Shown here: in pieces, positions 26,049-34,407 of the stretch
Numbering within the stretch: position 1 is the stretch's first letter
Layout of the letters: every line of letters starts with the position of its first letter
Assembly (NCBI GenBank): GCA_903911085.1
Contig: CAIWCC010000079.1
Coordinates: forward strand, 1 to 64,000
Direction of reading: 5' to 3'
Origin: an uncultured Bacteroidales bacterium
Lineage (GTDB): Bacteria; Bacteroidota; Bacteroidia; Bacteroidales; Paludibacteraceae
Length of the DNA: 64,000 nt
Position numbers and translations under genes: made by a program
The notes under the pieces: generated by a model
What the model saw: the letters and a program-made list of their open reading frames with translations, nothing else
What the model was told of the DNA's origin: nothing
Databases searched by the model: none

Positions 26049-27101
26049 ATGATTGATGTAAAAAAAGAAGGCATCTTATTGTCTAAGACAGATTTGGAAT
26101 TTGAAAATGATGGTGTTTTAAATCCTGCGGTCATACGTGAAGGTGATAATGTTCATATTTTCTACAGGGCAGTTCAAAAAGGAAACTTTTCGACCATTGG
26201 TTATTGTCGTCTCGATGGGCCATTAAATGTTGTTGAGCGATGGGATAAACCTTTTATAATTCCAGAATTTGATTATGAATCGCACGGTGTGGAGGATGCT
26301 CGAATAGTTAAGATTGATGATTTGTATTATATGACCTACACTGCCTACGATGGTATTAACGCTCAAGGTGCGTTGGCTACTTCCAAAGATTTGGTTCATT
26401 TTAAGAAGCATGGAATTATTGTTCCACCCATAACTTACTCGAAATTTGTATTTCTGGCCGAGAAGTCGGGCAAGGTAAACGAAAATTATTATAGGAATCA
26501 TAAATTTTATTACCAGGAATCGGATCCAGATGAAAAAATGTTGTTGTGGGATAAAAATGTTGTGTTTTTCCCTCGCCGCATAAAAGGAAATTTGGTTTTT
26601 TTACATCGTATTAGACCTGGAATTCAGCTTGTTTCTGTGAAAAGTTTGGAGGATCTGACTAAGGAATTTTGGAAAGATTATTTTCATAATTTTCACAAAC
26701 ACATAGTTATTGATCCACTTTTCGAACATGAGTCAAACTATATTGGTAGCGGATGTCCACCTATTGAAACTGAGCATGGCTGGATTTTGATTTACCATGG
26801 TGTGCAAGATACAGATAAAGGGCTTGTTTATTCGGCTTGTGCAGCTGCATTATTGGATTTGGATGACCCTCGGAAAGAAATTGCACGATTATCATATCCT
26901 TTGTTTTCGCCCGAATATAGATGGGAATTGATTGGCGAAGTTAATAATGTGGTTTTCCCAACTGGTGCTGCTATATTTGGCGATTCGTTATTTATCTATT
27001 ATGGCGCTGCCGATTCGCACATTGCAGTTGCTTCTTTGAGTTTATCTGCCTTAACAGCAGAATTATTAACTATATCTAATACAACCAAAAATGAAATATA
27101 A
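26049..27101 (+). CDS. Glycoside hydrolase family 130-type phosphorylase/hydrolase
   Basis: A 350-residue five-bladed beta-propeller enzyme of GH130, a family of beta-mannoside phosphorylases and beta-1,2-mannosidases. Typical stretches are DGVLNPAVIREGDNVHIFYRAV (about 21-42), HGVEDARIVKIDDLYYMTYTAYDG (about 79-102; the Asp of EDAR is the family catalytic Asp), HRIRPGIQLV, and GSGCPPIETEHGWILIYHGV. Cytoplasmic, no signal peptide, which fits a phosphorylase or turnover enzyme for an intracellular glycan. The ORF overlaps the glycosyltransferase gene by 11 bases, so the two are translationally coupled. The exact linkage is unknown. Confidence 0.88.
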   Translation: MIDVKKEGILLSKTDLEFENDGVLNPAVIREGDNVHIFYRAVQKGNFSTIGYCRLDGPLNVVERWDKPFIIPEFDYESHGVEDARIVKIDDLYYMTYTAYDGINAQGALATSKDLVHFKKHGIIVPPITYSKFVFLAEKSGKVNENYYRNHKFYYQESDPDEKMLLWDKNVVFFPRRIKGNLVFLHRIRPGIQLVSVKSLEDLTKEFWKDYFHNFHKHIVIDPLFEHESNYIGSGCPPIETEHGWILIYHGVQDTDKGLVYSACAAALLDLDDPRKEIARLSYPLFSPEYRWELIGEVNNVVFPTGAAIFGDSLFIYYGAADSHIAVASLSLSALTAELLTISNTTKNEI

Positions 27102-29433
27102 TTTAGAATCACTAGAAAAATTTAAAATGGTCAGCCCACAAGTAAGCTATGGTGCCGAAAACACAGTTTATCCACCATCAACTTTAGAAAGACCAAGACT
27201 ATTTGCAAAGCACAGTTACGAACCTCAACTAGCCGAACTATTGGTCATTAGCTCTTATCCTCCACGCGAATGTGGCATTGCTACTTATTCTCAAGACTTG
27301 ATAAAAGCCTTGAATAATAAATTTAGCGACTCTTTTAATATTAAAGTTTGCGCATTGGAATGTGGTAAATCCGACTTTGTTTATCCTCCTGAAGTGATTT
27401 GGACGCTCGACACAACCCGTTTTGACGCTTATTTGGAATTGGCCGAAAAAATAAATAATGATAATAGAATTCAAATGGTGATGTTGCAGCACGAATTTGG
27501 GTTTTATAGAAATCATGAAAAAGCATTGTTACAAATGCTTTTTCAATTGTCGAAACCGATAACAATAGTTTTTCATACAGTATTGCCTAATCCTGATGAG
27601 CAATTAAAAATGCAAGTGAAAAATATTGCATCTGCTTGTAAATCAATAGTTGTTATGACCAAGACTTCGGCAGATATTTTGAAGAGAGAATATGCAGTTT
27701 CGGACGATAAAATTACGATTATAGCACATGGAACACACTTGGTGCCACATTTGAGTGAAAAGTTTCTGAAAGATAAGTACAATTTAACGGGCAAAAAAGT
27801 TTTGACAACATTTGGTTTGCTAAGTTCGGGCAAAAGTATTGAAACTACCTTGGATGCATTGCCTGCTATTGTAAAACAAATTCCAAATGTGATGTTTTTG
27901 ATTATTGGCAAAACTCATCCCGAAGTGGTGAAAAATGAAAATGAAAGATACAGAGATAGCCTTGAATTGAAGGTTCAGGAGCTTGGCATTCACGATAATG
28001 TGAGATTTATTAACAAGTATCTCGATTTGCCAGAATTGTTAGAATATTTGCAATTGACTGATATCTACGTTTTTACAACCAATGATCCAAATCAAGCTGT
28101 AAGTGGTACTTTTATGTATGCTATGAGTTGTGGCTGTCCCATTATTTCTACACCCATACCTCATGCCAAAGAAGTTTTGACCGAAGATACAGGAATTATT
28201 TTCGATTTTCGCAATTCAAGTCAATTATCTGATGGCGTTATTCATTTGTTGAACGATCGTAATTTGCGAAAAAGCATCATTTCCAACACATTACAGAAAA
28301 TTGTTTCTACTTCGTGGGAAAATTCAGCGGTGGCTCATGCACTTTTGATTCAGAAAATGGCTCCAGAAATAATTAAGATTAAATACGATTTACCTACCAT
28401 CAATTTAAAACATTTGAAAAACATGACCACCGAGATGGGCATGATACAGTTTTCGAGAATTAATCAACCAGATTTAAAATCGGGTTATACAATTGATGAC
28501 AATGCCCGTGCAATGATAGCTACTTGCATGTATCACAGCTTTTCAGGTGATAAATCTGCTGTTGAGAGTATTCGAAAATACCTCAATTTTATAAGCTATT
28601 GCCAACAACCAGAAGGAAATTTCATGAACTATGTTGACAAAGAAAAACATTTCACAAAACAAAATCTTGAAGTTAATCTTGACGATTCAAACGGTCGAGC
28701 AATATGGGCTTTGGGCTATTTGATTTCCCAAAAAAGCAAGCTTCCATCAGAATTAGTTTTACTAGCCGAAACCATTTTTCAGCGGGCTTTCGGCATGTTA
28801 AGTCAAATTACTTCAACACGTGCAATGGCTTTTGCTATCAAAGGGCTTTTTTATTATCACAAAGTTGTGAAATTGCCTTCAAATGTTGAACTGGTAAAAA
28901 CGCTAGCCAATAGGTTGGTACAAATGTACAAACATGAGTCGAGTTCAAAATGGGAATGGTATGAAGGTTACCTTACTTATGCCAATAGTATTTTGCCCGA
29001 AGCTATGCTTTATGCTTGGTTAATGACGAACGATTCAACTTACAAAGACATTGCTAAAACGTCACTAAATTTCCTTTTGGAACATACATTTAATGATGAC
29101 GGAATTGATGTTATTTCTAACAAAAGCTGGATGCAAAAAGGACAGGAGCGTGGTGATTTTGGCGAGCAGCCTATCGATGTGGCTTACACTATAATGACTT
29201 TGGGCATTTTTTACGACGTGTTTCGGAATGACGAATATTTGGAAAAAATGCATATTGCATTCAATTGGTTTTTGGGCGCAAACCGCTTACATCAAATTGT
29301 GTATAATCCATGCACGGGTGGTTGTTACGATGGTTTAGAAGAAACGCATGTGAATCTGAATCAAGGAGCTGAGTCAACAGTGAGTTATCTTATGGCACGT
29401 TTAACAGTTGAAAAATACAACGATGAACAGTAA
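27091..29433 (+). CDS. GT4-type glycosyltransferase with C-terminal helical toroid domain
   Basis: A 780-residue two-domain protein. Residues about 45-425 are a GT-B fold glycosyltransferase (GT4): SSYPPRECGIATYSQDL in the acceptor half, TFGLLSSGKSIETTL, then the donor-binding GTFMYAMSCGCPIISTPIPHAKEVL. Residues about 440-775 resemble an alpha/alpha toroid (SGYTIDDNARAMIATCMYH, DSNGRAIWALGYL, TYANSILPEAML). This fusion next to GH130 is seen in Bacteroidota, and suggests synthesis of a mannose-containing glycan with GH130 as the turnover enzyme (inference). The start ATG overlaps the upstream gene by 11 bases; a second in-frame ATG is at 27127. Confidence 0.85.
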   Translation: MKYNLESLEKFKMVSPQVSYGAENTVYPPSTLERPRLFAKHSYEPQLAELLVISSYPPRECGIATYSQDLIKALNNKFSDSFNIKVCALECGKSDFVYPPEVIWTLDTTRFDAYLELAEKINNDNRIQMVMLQHEFGFYRNHEKALLQMLFQLSKPITIVFHTVLPNPDEQLKMQVKNIASACKSIVVMTKTSADILKREYAVSDDKITIIAHGTHLVPHLSEKFLKDKYNLTGKKVLTTFGLLSSGKSIETTLDALPAIVKQIPNVMFLIIGKTHPEVVKNENERYRDSLELKVQELGIHDNVRFINKYLDLPELLEYLQLTDIYVFTTNDPNQAVSGTFMYAMSCGCPIISTPIPHAKEVLTEDTGIIFDFRNSSQLSDGVIHLLNDRNLRKSIISNTLQKIVSTSWENSAVAHALLIQKMAPEIIKIKYDLPTINLKHLKNMTTEMGMIQFSRINQPDLKSGYTIDDNARAMIATCMYHSFSGDKSAVESIRKYLNFISYCQQPEGNFMNYVDKEKHFTKQNLEVNLDDSNGRAIWALGYLISQKSKLPSELVLLAETIFQRAFGMLSQITSTRAMAFAIKGLFYYHKVVKLPSNVELVKTLANRLVQMYKHESSSKWEWYEGYLTYANSILPEAMLYAWLMTNDSTYKDIAKTSLNFLLEHTFNDDGIDVISNKSWMQKGQERGDFGEQPIDVAYTIMTLGIFYDVFRNDEYLEKMHIAFNWFLGANRLHQIVYNPCTGGCYDGLEETHVNLNQGAESTVSYLMARLTVEKYNDEQ

Positions 29434-30112
29434 AACTCCAAAATCGATAGCCGTAATTGTGGCACATCCAGTAGATGAAACATTGTGGGCTGGTGGCACA
29501 ATACTGAATCATCCTCAGCACAAATGGTTTATTGTATGTCTCAGTTGGGCAAGTGATTTGGATTGTGCGCACAGGTTTTACAGTGCTCTCAAAGCATTGA
29601 AAGCTGAAGGTGTTATGGGTAACATGGATGATGAACTTGACCAACTGCCATTGGACGACAAAGTGATTGAAACGGAAATTTTGAAACTACTACCCAATAA
29701 TCATTTTGATATAATATTAACACATAATTCTGCTAGTGATAATATCTGTCATTTGCAACACGAAGATGTAAATAGAATAGTGACAGCACTTTGGCTAAAT
29801 GGTAAAATATCGGCTAAAGAACTTTGGACTTTCTGTTTCGAAGATGCAAACAAAAACTACTTTGCGCCGATAGGTAGAAATGCAAATATCACCGAAAATT
29901 TATCAGAAGCAGTTTGGGCAAAAAAGTACGATATAATAACCGAAATTTATGGATTTGATAGTAACAGTTGCGAAGCTAAAACTACTCCAACTATTGAGGC
30001 ATTTTGGAAATTTAAAGATTTGCATCACGCTTATAGAATGGCGCATAAATTTGATAGCAATATCAAAATGTCGAAATTGTCAATTTTAAAACTATTAAGT
30101 CCAACGAAATAA
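29423..30112 (+). CDS. PIG-L-like deacetylase, probable catalytic Asp lost
   Basis: A 229-residue protein of the PIG-L/LmbE family (GlcNAc-PI de-N-acetylase fold). The ATG at 29423 overlaps the upstream stop by 11 bases, the same coupling as between the previous two genes; a TTG at 29408 is a weaker alternative. The family metal motif AHPDDE reads AHPVDE here (about 13-18). In MshB-type enzymes the replaced Asp is the general base and the next Asp binds zinc, so the zinc site may persist while catalysis is impaired. The second-half motif HLQHEDVNRI supplies the other His. The function of the cassette product is unknown. Confidence 0.82.
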   Translation: MNSKTPKSIAVIVAHPVDETLWAGGTILNHPQHKWFIVCLSWASDLDCAHRFYSALKALKAEGVMGNMDDELDQLPLDDKVIETEILKLLPNNHFDIILTHNSASDNICHLQHEDVNRIVTALWLNGKISAKELWTFCFEDANKNYFAPIGRNANITENLSEAVWAKKYDIITEIYGFDSNSCEAKTTPTIEAFWKFKDLHHAYRMAHKFDSNIKMSKLSILKLLSPTK

Positions 30113-30162
30113 CAGTTTATAGTTAATTTCAGAATAAGTCTTGGTTAAATTAAATAACAAAT

Positions 30163-30354
30163 ATGTTTATGAAACCACAGCAAGAATTAAGCATTTTCAA
30201 AGCCACCAGCATTGATAAGCTCGAAACACTTTATTACGAAAGTAAAGTGTATATGACTGCCAAAAACAAGTTGCTAGTTGAAACTTCATTTTTTGTGAAA
30301 ATCATTATGCGTTTCAAAAAATTAAGTGTAAGTAAAAGCTCAAAAAGGCATTGA
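30163..30354 (+). CDS. Small hypothetical protein, 63 aa
   Basis: A 63-residue, basic, soluble-looking protein (helical, Lys/Ser-rich C-terminus, pI high). The ATG at 30163 is close to the second Met codon (residue 3). It lies 50 bases after the PIG-L-like gene and ends just before the acidic protein gene, in the same orientation. Family not recognised. It is supported by the tight gene order only. Confidence 0.45.
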   Translation: MFMKPQQELSIFKATSIDKLETLYYESKVYMTAKNKLLVETSFFVKIIMRFKKLSVSKSSKRH

Positions 30355-30408
30355 TTGTTTTTAATGCTCAGATATACAAATAACTACATAAAATACAAAT
30401 TTAAATAT

Positions 30409-30732
30409 ATGGAAAAGCTAACAGATAATAAATACCCCCTTGTAAGACAAGAAGGTAGCGGAAAAAAGATTATTTTACCAGGATATCCCACTTATCCAGC
30501 CAACGAAGATATATATAATCGGTACAAAGAAGAAGTTGAAATAAATCCAGAAGACATTTCCAAAATGAAGGAAAATGAAGTATTGGCAGCCAATAATCAA
30601 AAAGATTTTTCGGACGATTCCACAGGTAACGATTTGGATGTGCCAGGATCAGAATTGGACGATAGTGAAGAAGAAATTGGCAGCGAAGATGAGGAAAATA
30701 ACCTATACAGTTTGGGTGACGATAGTCATTAA
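30409..30732 (+). CDS. Acidic low-complexity protein conserved in Bacteroidota
   Basis: A 107-residue protein when started at the ATG at 30409 (the upstream in-frame ATGs add a basic, Tyr-rich stretch not seen in this family). The N-terminus (PLVRQEGSGKKIILPGYPTYPANEDIYNRYKEE, positions about 8-40) contains a conserved YPxYPxxEDIYN pattern. The C-terminus is very acidic, with DLDVPGSELDDSEEEIGSEDEENN. This family is widespread in Bacteroidota and has no known function. It is probably intrinsically disordered. Confidence 0.8.
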   Translation: MEKLTDNKYPLVRQEGSGKKIILPGYPTYPANEDIYNRYKEEVEINPEDISKMKENEVLAANNQKDFSDDSTGNDLDVPGSELDDSEEEIGSEDEENNLYSLGDDSH

Positions 30733-30805
30733 GTATTGAGTGAAAGTATTGAAGTTTAAAGCTTTGTCTGCTTATTAATTCCAAAAAAATAACTAAAAAA
30801 ACAAG

Positions 30806-30870
30806 TATGAATCATATAAGTTTTTTCAATTATTATGTAACAAATAAGTGACTAATGATAGAGAACTTTG
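30806..30870 (+). promoter_or_regulatory. Two-box stress promoter (member 10, degenerate)
   Basis: Box 1 TATGAATCATATAAGTT at 30806 matches 13 of 17 consensus bases. Box 2 has TGTAA at 30836, 21 bases after TATAA at 30815. TTTG begins at 30867, 31 bases on, in GAACTTTG. All spacings are exact. It precedes the coiled-coil lipoprotein at 30959. Confidence 0.6.
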
Positions 30871-30958
30871 TCAGAGAATATATTTAGATTAAAAACCCAT
30901 TAAAACATTATAAATTAGGCATTAATATTTTATTTTACAAACCATTAAACTCAAAAAA

Positions 30959-31837
30959 ATGAAAACAATTAAATTTTATTCAATTATTGCAACACTCGTT
31001 TTTTTTACTTCGTCTTGTGTTGAAAATTCTGAGAAATACAAATCAATTGTCGCTCAGCGTGATTCTCTTGTAATGGAAAAGTATGCAGTTGATTCCAATT
31101 ACAACCAAACTCTTGTGTTGCTTAATGATATTGAAAACGGCTTTGCGGAAATAAATCAAAATGAAAGCGAAATGAAAATTATCCTTAAAGGAATTGAAGG
31201 TAAAAAAATCGATAAAAGAGAAATTATTTCTACGCAAATGTCTGTTATAAAAGATAATATGGAGCAAAATAAAGCAAAAATTGCCGAACTTCGTGCTTTG
31301 GCTTCTAAAAAAGGAAAAGCTAATGCTCAGTTGTCCGCAACAATAAAACGTTTGCAATTGCAGATGGATGAAAGTGGAGTCCAAATTCAAACCTTACAAG
31401 CTGAACTCCAACAGAAAAATATTAAAATCAACGAATTGAATACCACTTTGTCAGCTCAAAATCAAAATATTATTGATCAGCAAAATGTGCTGAATCAACA
31501 AAAATCGACAATTGAAGGGCAGGTCACCGATCTTAATACAGTTTGGTATTGCATCAATTCCGCCCAAAAACTTAAAGAAGCAAATATCGTATCGAGTGGC
31601 GGATTGTTTCAGAGTAAAAAAATAATGAATAGTGATTTCGATAAAAAATTCTTTACACAGGTCGATTTGAGAAATATTTCTGCTATTACAACTGATAATA
31701 AAAGCATTAAAATAATTTCGTCGCATCCTCTCAGTAGTTATACTTTAGAAATAGGCGATGACAAGAAAATTACTATCAAAATTACCAACCCAGCAAAATT
31801 TTGGAGTATATCAAAGTATTTGGTTGTGCAAATATAA
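30959..31837 (+). CDS. Coiled-coil lipoprotein
   Basis: A 292-residue lipoprotein with lipobox TSSC (Cys20) after a short signal. Residues about 20-190 form a long Gln/Lys/Glu-rich coiled coil without proline (SIVAQRDSLVMEKYAVDS, IKRLQLQMDESGVQIQTLQAEL). Residues about 195-292 are a small beta-rich domain (VWYCINSAQKLKEANIV, then SHPLSSYTLEIGDDKKITIKI). Similar lipoproteins occur in Bacteroidota stress loci, perhaps as envelope scaffolds. It is followed by a terminator at 31865-31901 and preceded by a degenerate two-box promoter, so it is monocistronic. Confidence 0.8.
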   Translation: MKTIKFYSIIATLVFFTSSCVENSEKYKSIVAQRDSLVMEKYAVDSNYNQTLVLLNDIENGFAEINQNESEMKIILKGIEGKKIDKREIISTQMSVIKDNMEQNKAKIAELRALASKKGKANAQLSATIKRLQLQMDESGVQIQTLQAELQQKNIKINELNTTLSAQNQNIIDQQNVLNQQKSTIEGQVTDLNTVWYCINSAQKLKEANIVSSGGLFQSKKIMNSDFDKKFFTQVDLRNISAITTDNKSIKIISSHPLSSYTLEIGDDKKITIKITNPAKFWSISKYLVVQI

Positions 31838-31864
31838 ATATGCAAATGGCAGTATGTCAGTAAT

Positions 31865-31901
31865 ATACTCATCTAGTGTTTGATAATCGTTAGATGAGTA
31901 T
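31865..31901 (+). terminator. Hairpin terminator
   Basis: An 11-base perfect stem (31865-31875 with 31891-31901) followed by TTTTAATTT. It separates the lipoprotein from the universal stress genes. Confidence 0.8.
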
Positions 31902-31957
31902 TTTAATTTCATGATTTAGTAATTCACAATTTTTTATTATAAAATTCAAGATTAAAA

Positions 31958-32431
31958 ATGAAAACGAACAAAATAAAAAAAGTATTGATTGCATTGGATT
32001 ATGATCCAACAGCAAAAAAGATAGCCGAAGTAGGTTTTGAAATGGCTAAAGCAATGGGAGCGGAGGTTACATTATTGCATGTTTCAGTAAGTCCTATTAT
32101 GTACACTTCGGTGTATGCCGATATGGGTGCATGGCAATTGGATACACTCAATACTCTTGATAGTATTAAAAGTATTACTGCTGGATCGCAGAATTTTTTA
32201 GACAAAGCAAAGCGTCATTTAAAATCTAAGTCCGTCAAAACCATGGTGAAAGAAGGCGATTTTGCCACTAAAATTCTTGAAACTGCCAAAGAAATTGATG
32301 CTGATTGCATTGTGATGGGCTCGCACAGTCAGAAATGGTTGGAGAACATAGTGATGGGAAGTGTTACCGAAGAGGTGTTGAGGAAAACAACTATTCCAAT
32401 GTTCATTATCCCAACCAAAAAGTACGATTGA
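31958..32431 (+). CDS. Universal stress protein (UspA family), copy 1
   Basis: A 157-residue single-domain UspA protein. It begins with KVLIALDYDPTAKKIAEVGFEMAKAMGAEVTLLHV (positions about 8-42) and ends with the nucleotide-loop region VMGSHSQKWLENIVMGSVTEEVLRKTTIP. The canonical ATP motif G-2x-G-9x-G(S/T) reads G-SH-S here, so the second Gly is Ser, while the final GS is kept. This variant is common in Bacteroidota. It is the first of three tandem paralogues with short gaps of 35-45 bases, so a stress operon continuing toward YihY is likely. The signal and partner are unknown. Confidence 0.92.
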   Translation: MKTNKIKKVLIALDYDPTAKKIAEVGFEMAKAMGAEVTLLHVSVSPIMYTSVYADMGAWQLDTLNTLDSIKSITAGSQNFLDKAKRHLKSKSVKTMVKEGDFATKILETAKEIDADCIVMGSHSQKWLENIVMGSVTEEVLRKTTIPMFIIPTKKYD

Positions 32432-32476
32432 GGAAATAAGTTTCAGTTTATCAACAAATTATAATAATGCTAGAAT

Positions 32477-32932
32477 ATGAAAATAAATAAGTTTGACAAA
32501 GTGTTAATAGCCATGGATTACAATCCTACATCTATAAAAGTGGCAGAAGTTGGTTTTACTATTGCGAAAGCAATGAATGCCGAAGTTATTTTAGTGCATG
32601 TAATTGAAGATTTGGTGACTTATTCGCTTACATATCTGAATATGGGACCATTACAATTGGATAGCGTAATGGAATTGAAAGATGCATCAGAGCAGTTTTT
32701 GCAAAAAACCAAGAAACTTTTGGGCGATATGGCAATTCAAACAGTGGTAAAAGAAGGCGATTTTGCAGAATGTATTCTAAGCACTGCCCAAGAATTAGAT
32801 GTTGATGTAATTGTAATGGGCTCGCATAGTCGTAAATGGCTAGAAAACATTGTGATGGGAAGTGTTACTGAAGAAGTGTTGCGTAAAACTACTACACCAA
32901 TATTTATTATTCCAACAAAAAAACACGATTAA
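32477..32932 (+). CDS. Universal stress protein, copy 2
   Basis: A 151-residue UspA protein, very close to copy 1 in the C-terminal half (VMGSHSRKWLENIVMGSVTEEVLRKTTTP) but more divergent in the centre. It lacks the eight-residue central insertion of copy 1. All three copies keep the Asp of the N-terminal MDYN/LDYD segment. Tandem duplication is the simplest origin. Confidence 0.92.
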   Translation: MKINKFDKVLIAMDYNPTSIKVAEVGFTIAKAMNAEVILVHVIEDLVTYSLTYLNMGPLQLDSVMELKDASEQFLQKTKKLLGDMAIQTVVKEGDFAECILSTAQELDVDVIVMGSHSRKWLENIVMGSVTEEVLRKTTTPIFIIPTKKHD

Positions 32933-32967
32933 AAAGCATTAAAATCAATTTATAAAAATATCAGATT

Positions 32968-33423
32968 ATGAAAACGAACAAAATTAAAAAAGTATTGATT
33001 GCGATGGATTACGATGAAACATCGCAAAAGGTGGCAGAATATGGTTTTGCTATGGCAAAAGCCATGAAAGCCGAAGTAGTATTATTACATGTCATTTCCG
33101 AACAACCAGTTTATTATTCGTCGTACGCCTATATGCGCGAATGGCGAGTTGATATTATGGGAGATTTGGAAAAATCTGTTCGTGAATTTTTGGGAAAAGC
33201 CAAAAAAAGCCTTGGAGATGATTCAATTCAAACTGTAGTAGAATTTGGCGAAATTACCGATATAATTTTGGGTACTGCAAAGGATTTGAATGCAGACATT
33301 ATTGTTATTGGTACTCATAGTCGCAAATGGTTGGAAAACATTTTCTTGGGAAGTCAGGTTGCCGATGTTTTAAAGAAAACTGCACTGCCACTTTACATTA
33401 TTCCTACAAAAAAAGAATTTTAA
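32968..33423 (+). CDS. Universal stress protein, copy 3
   Basis: A 151-residue UspA paralogue. Its first 15 residues are nearly identical to copy 1 (MKTNKIKKVLIAMDYD), but the loop region differs: VIGTHSRKWLENIFLGSQVADVLKKT, so it has GTHS and GSQ where the other copies have GSHS and GSV. It may therefore differ in nucleotide binding. It is the last Usp copy, 66 bases before the YihY gene. Confidence 0.92.
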   Translation: MKTNKIKKVLIAMDYDETSQKVAEYGFAMAKAMKAEVVLLHVISEQPVYYSSYAYMREWRVDIMGDLEKSVREFLGKAKKSLGDDSIQTVVEFGEITDIILGTAKDLNADIIVIGTHSRKWLENIFLGSQVADVLKKTALPLYIIPTKKEF

Positions 33424-33489
33424 AATGGAGTAAATCTTTATTGTTTAATTATTTACCAGAAATATTCAACCAACCGGAAAAAGTCAACA

Positions 33490-34392
33490 ATGAAGTTACA
33501 ACATTTAGTAAAAATTTTCAGTGTATTAAAAAGCACTTTCAAAAGTTGGTTTGATAAAGATCCACTTCGTGAAAGTGGTATAATTGCTTATTATGCTATT
33601 TTTTCATTGCCGGGTTTGCTGGTAGTAATTATTACACTTGCTGGTTATTTCTTTGGTAAGGAAGCGGTTAACAATCAAGTAGCTGAACAATTTACAGCTA
33701 CCATGGGCGCCGAAACTGCCAACCAGATTCAAGATATAATAGTACAGGCAAGTAGAATGAGGAATTCATTATTAGCATCTATATTGGCAATAATTACTAT
33801 TCTGATAGGAGCTACGGGCGTGTTTGTTGAATTTCAGACTGCATTGAACCAAGTGTGGGAGGTAAAAGTAGATGTCACAAAATCGGGGATTTGGCAAGTG
33901 ATTCGTATTCGATTGTTTTCGTTTGGTTTAATCATTTCATTTGCATTTTTGCTTGTAATTTCATTGTTAGTTTCTACAATAATAGCTGCGTTTGGCAATT
34001 GGTTGAGTGCGAAATTTACAGACTCATTTTTAATACTACTCCAAATGCTTAATACCGGCTTTTCGTTTGTTGTGTTGGCCGTTTTGTTTGCATTAATGTA
34101 TAAGATTTTACCTGATGCCAAAATTAAATGGAAACATGTGTGGATTGGCTCATTTGTTACTGCGTTTCTGTTTGGAATAGGTAAATATGCGCTTGGATTA
34201 TATTTTAGTCAATCGAACTCTGGCACAGGTTATGGCGCAGCGGGTTCAATTATTCTCATAATGCTTTGGGTAACATACTCTTCGGCAATTGTTTTATTTG
34301 GAGCCGAGTTTACACATGCTTATGCCAATATGTTTTCGGGCAAAATAGCGCCAAGCCAAATTGCAACACCAAGCCCACTTAAAGTGGATTAA
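33490..34392 (+). CDS. YihY/BrkB family membrane protein
   Basis: A 300-residue inner-membrane protein of the YihY/virulence factor BrkB family, with about six membrane spans. The typical N-terminal ESGIIAYYAIFSLPGLLVVI and C-terminal YGAAGSIILIMLWVTYSSAIVLFGAEFTHAY are present (positions about 30-49 and 243-270). The function is unsettled; it was once called RNase BN by mistake, and transport roles have been proposed. It lies in the same orientation between the Usp genes and the P-type ATPase gene, 15 bases from the latter, so the two are probably co-transcribed. Confidence 0.93.
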   Translation: MKLQHLVKIFSVLKSTFKSWFDKDPLRESGIIAYYAIFSLPGLLVVIITLAGYFFGKEAVNNQVAEQFTATMGAETANQIQDIIVQASRMRNSLLASILAIITILIGATGVFVEFQTALNQVWEVKVDVTKSGIWQVIRIRLFSFGLIISFAFLLVISLLVSTIIAAFGNWLSAKFTDSFLILLQMLNTGFSFVVLAVLFALMYKILPDAKIKWKHVWIGSFVTAFLFGIGKYALGLYFSQSNSGTGYGAAGSIILIMLWVTYSSAIVLFGAEFTHAYANMFSGKIAPSQIATPSPLKVD

Positions 34393-34407
34393 AATACAGT
34401 ATCAATT

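Noticed and set aside
25753-26134. Minus-strand ORFs with repeated LLIFLSSYL-type residues
   Set aside because: These are translations of the complementary 8-base tandem repeat and have no independent start region, promoter or similarity to a known protein.
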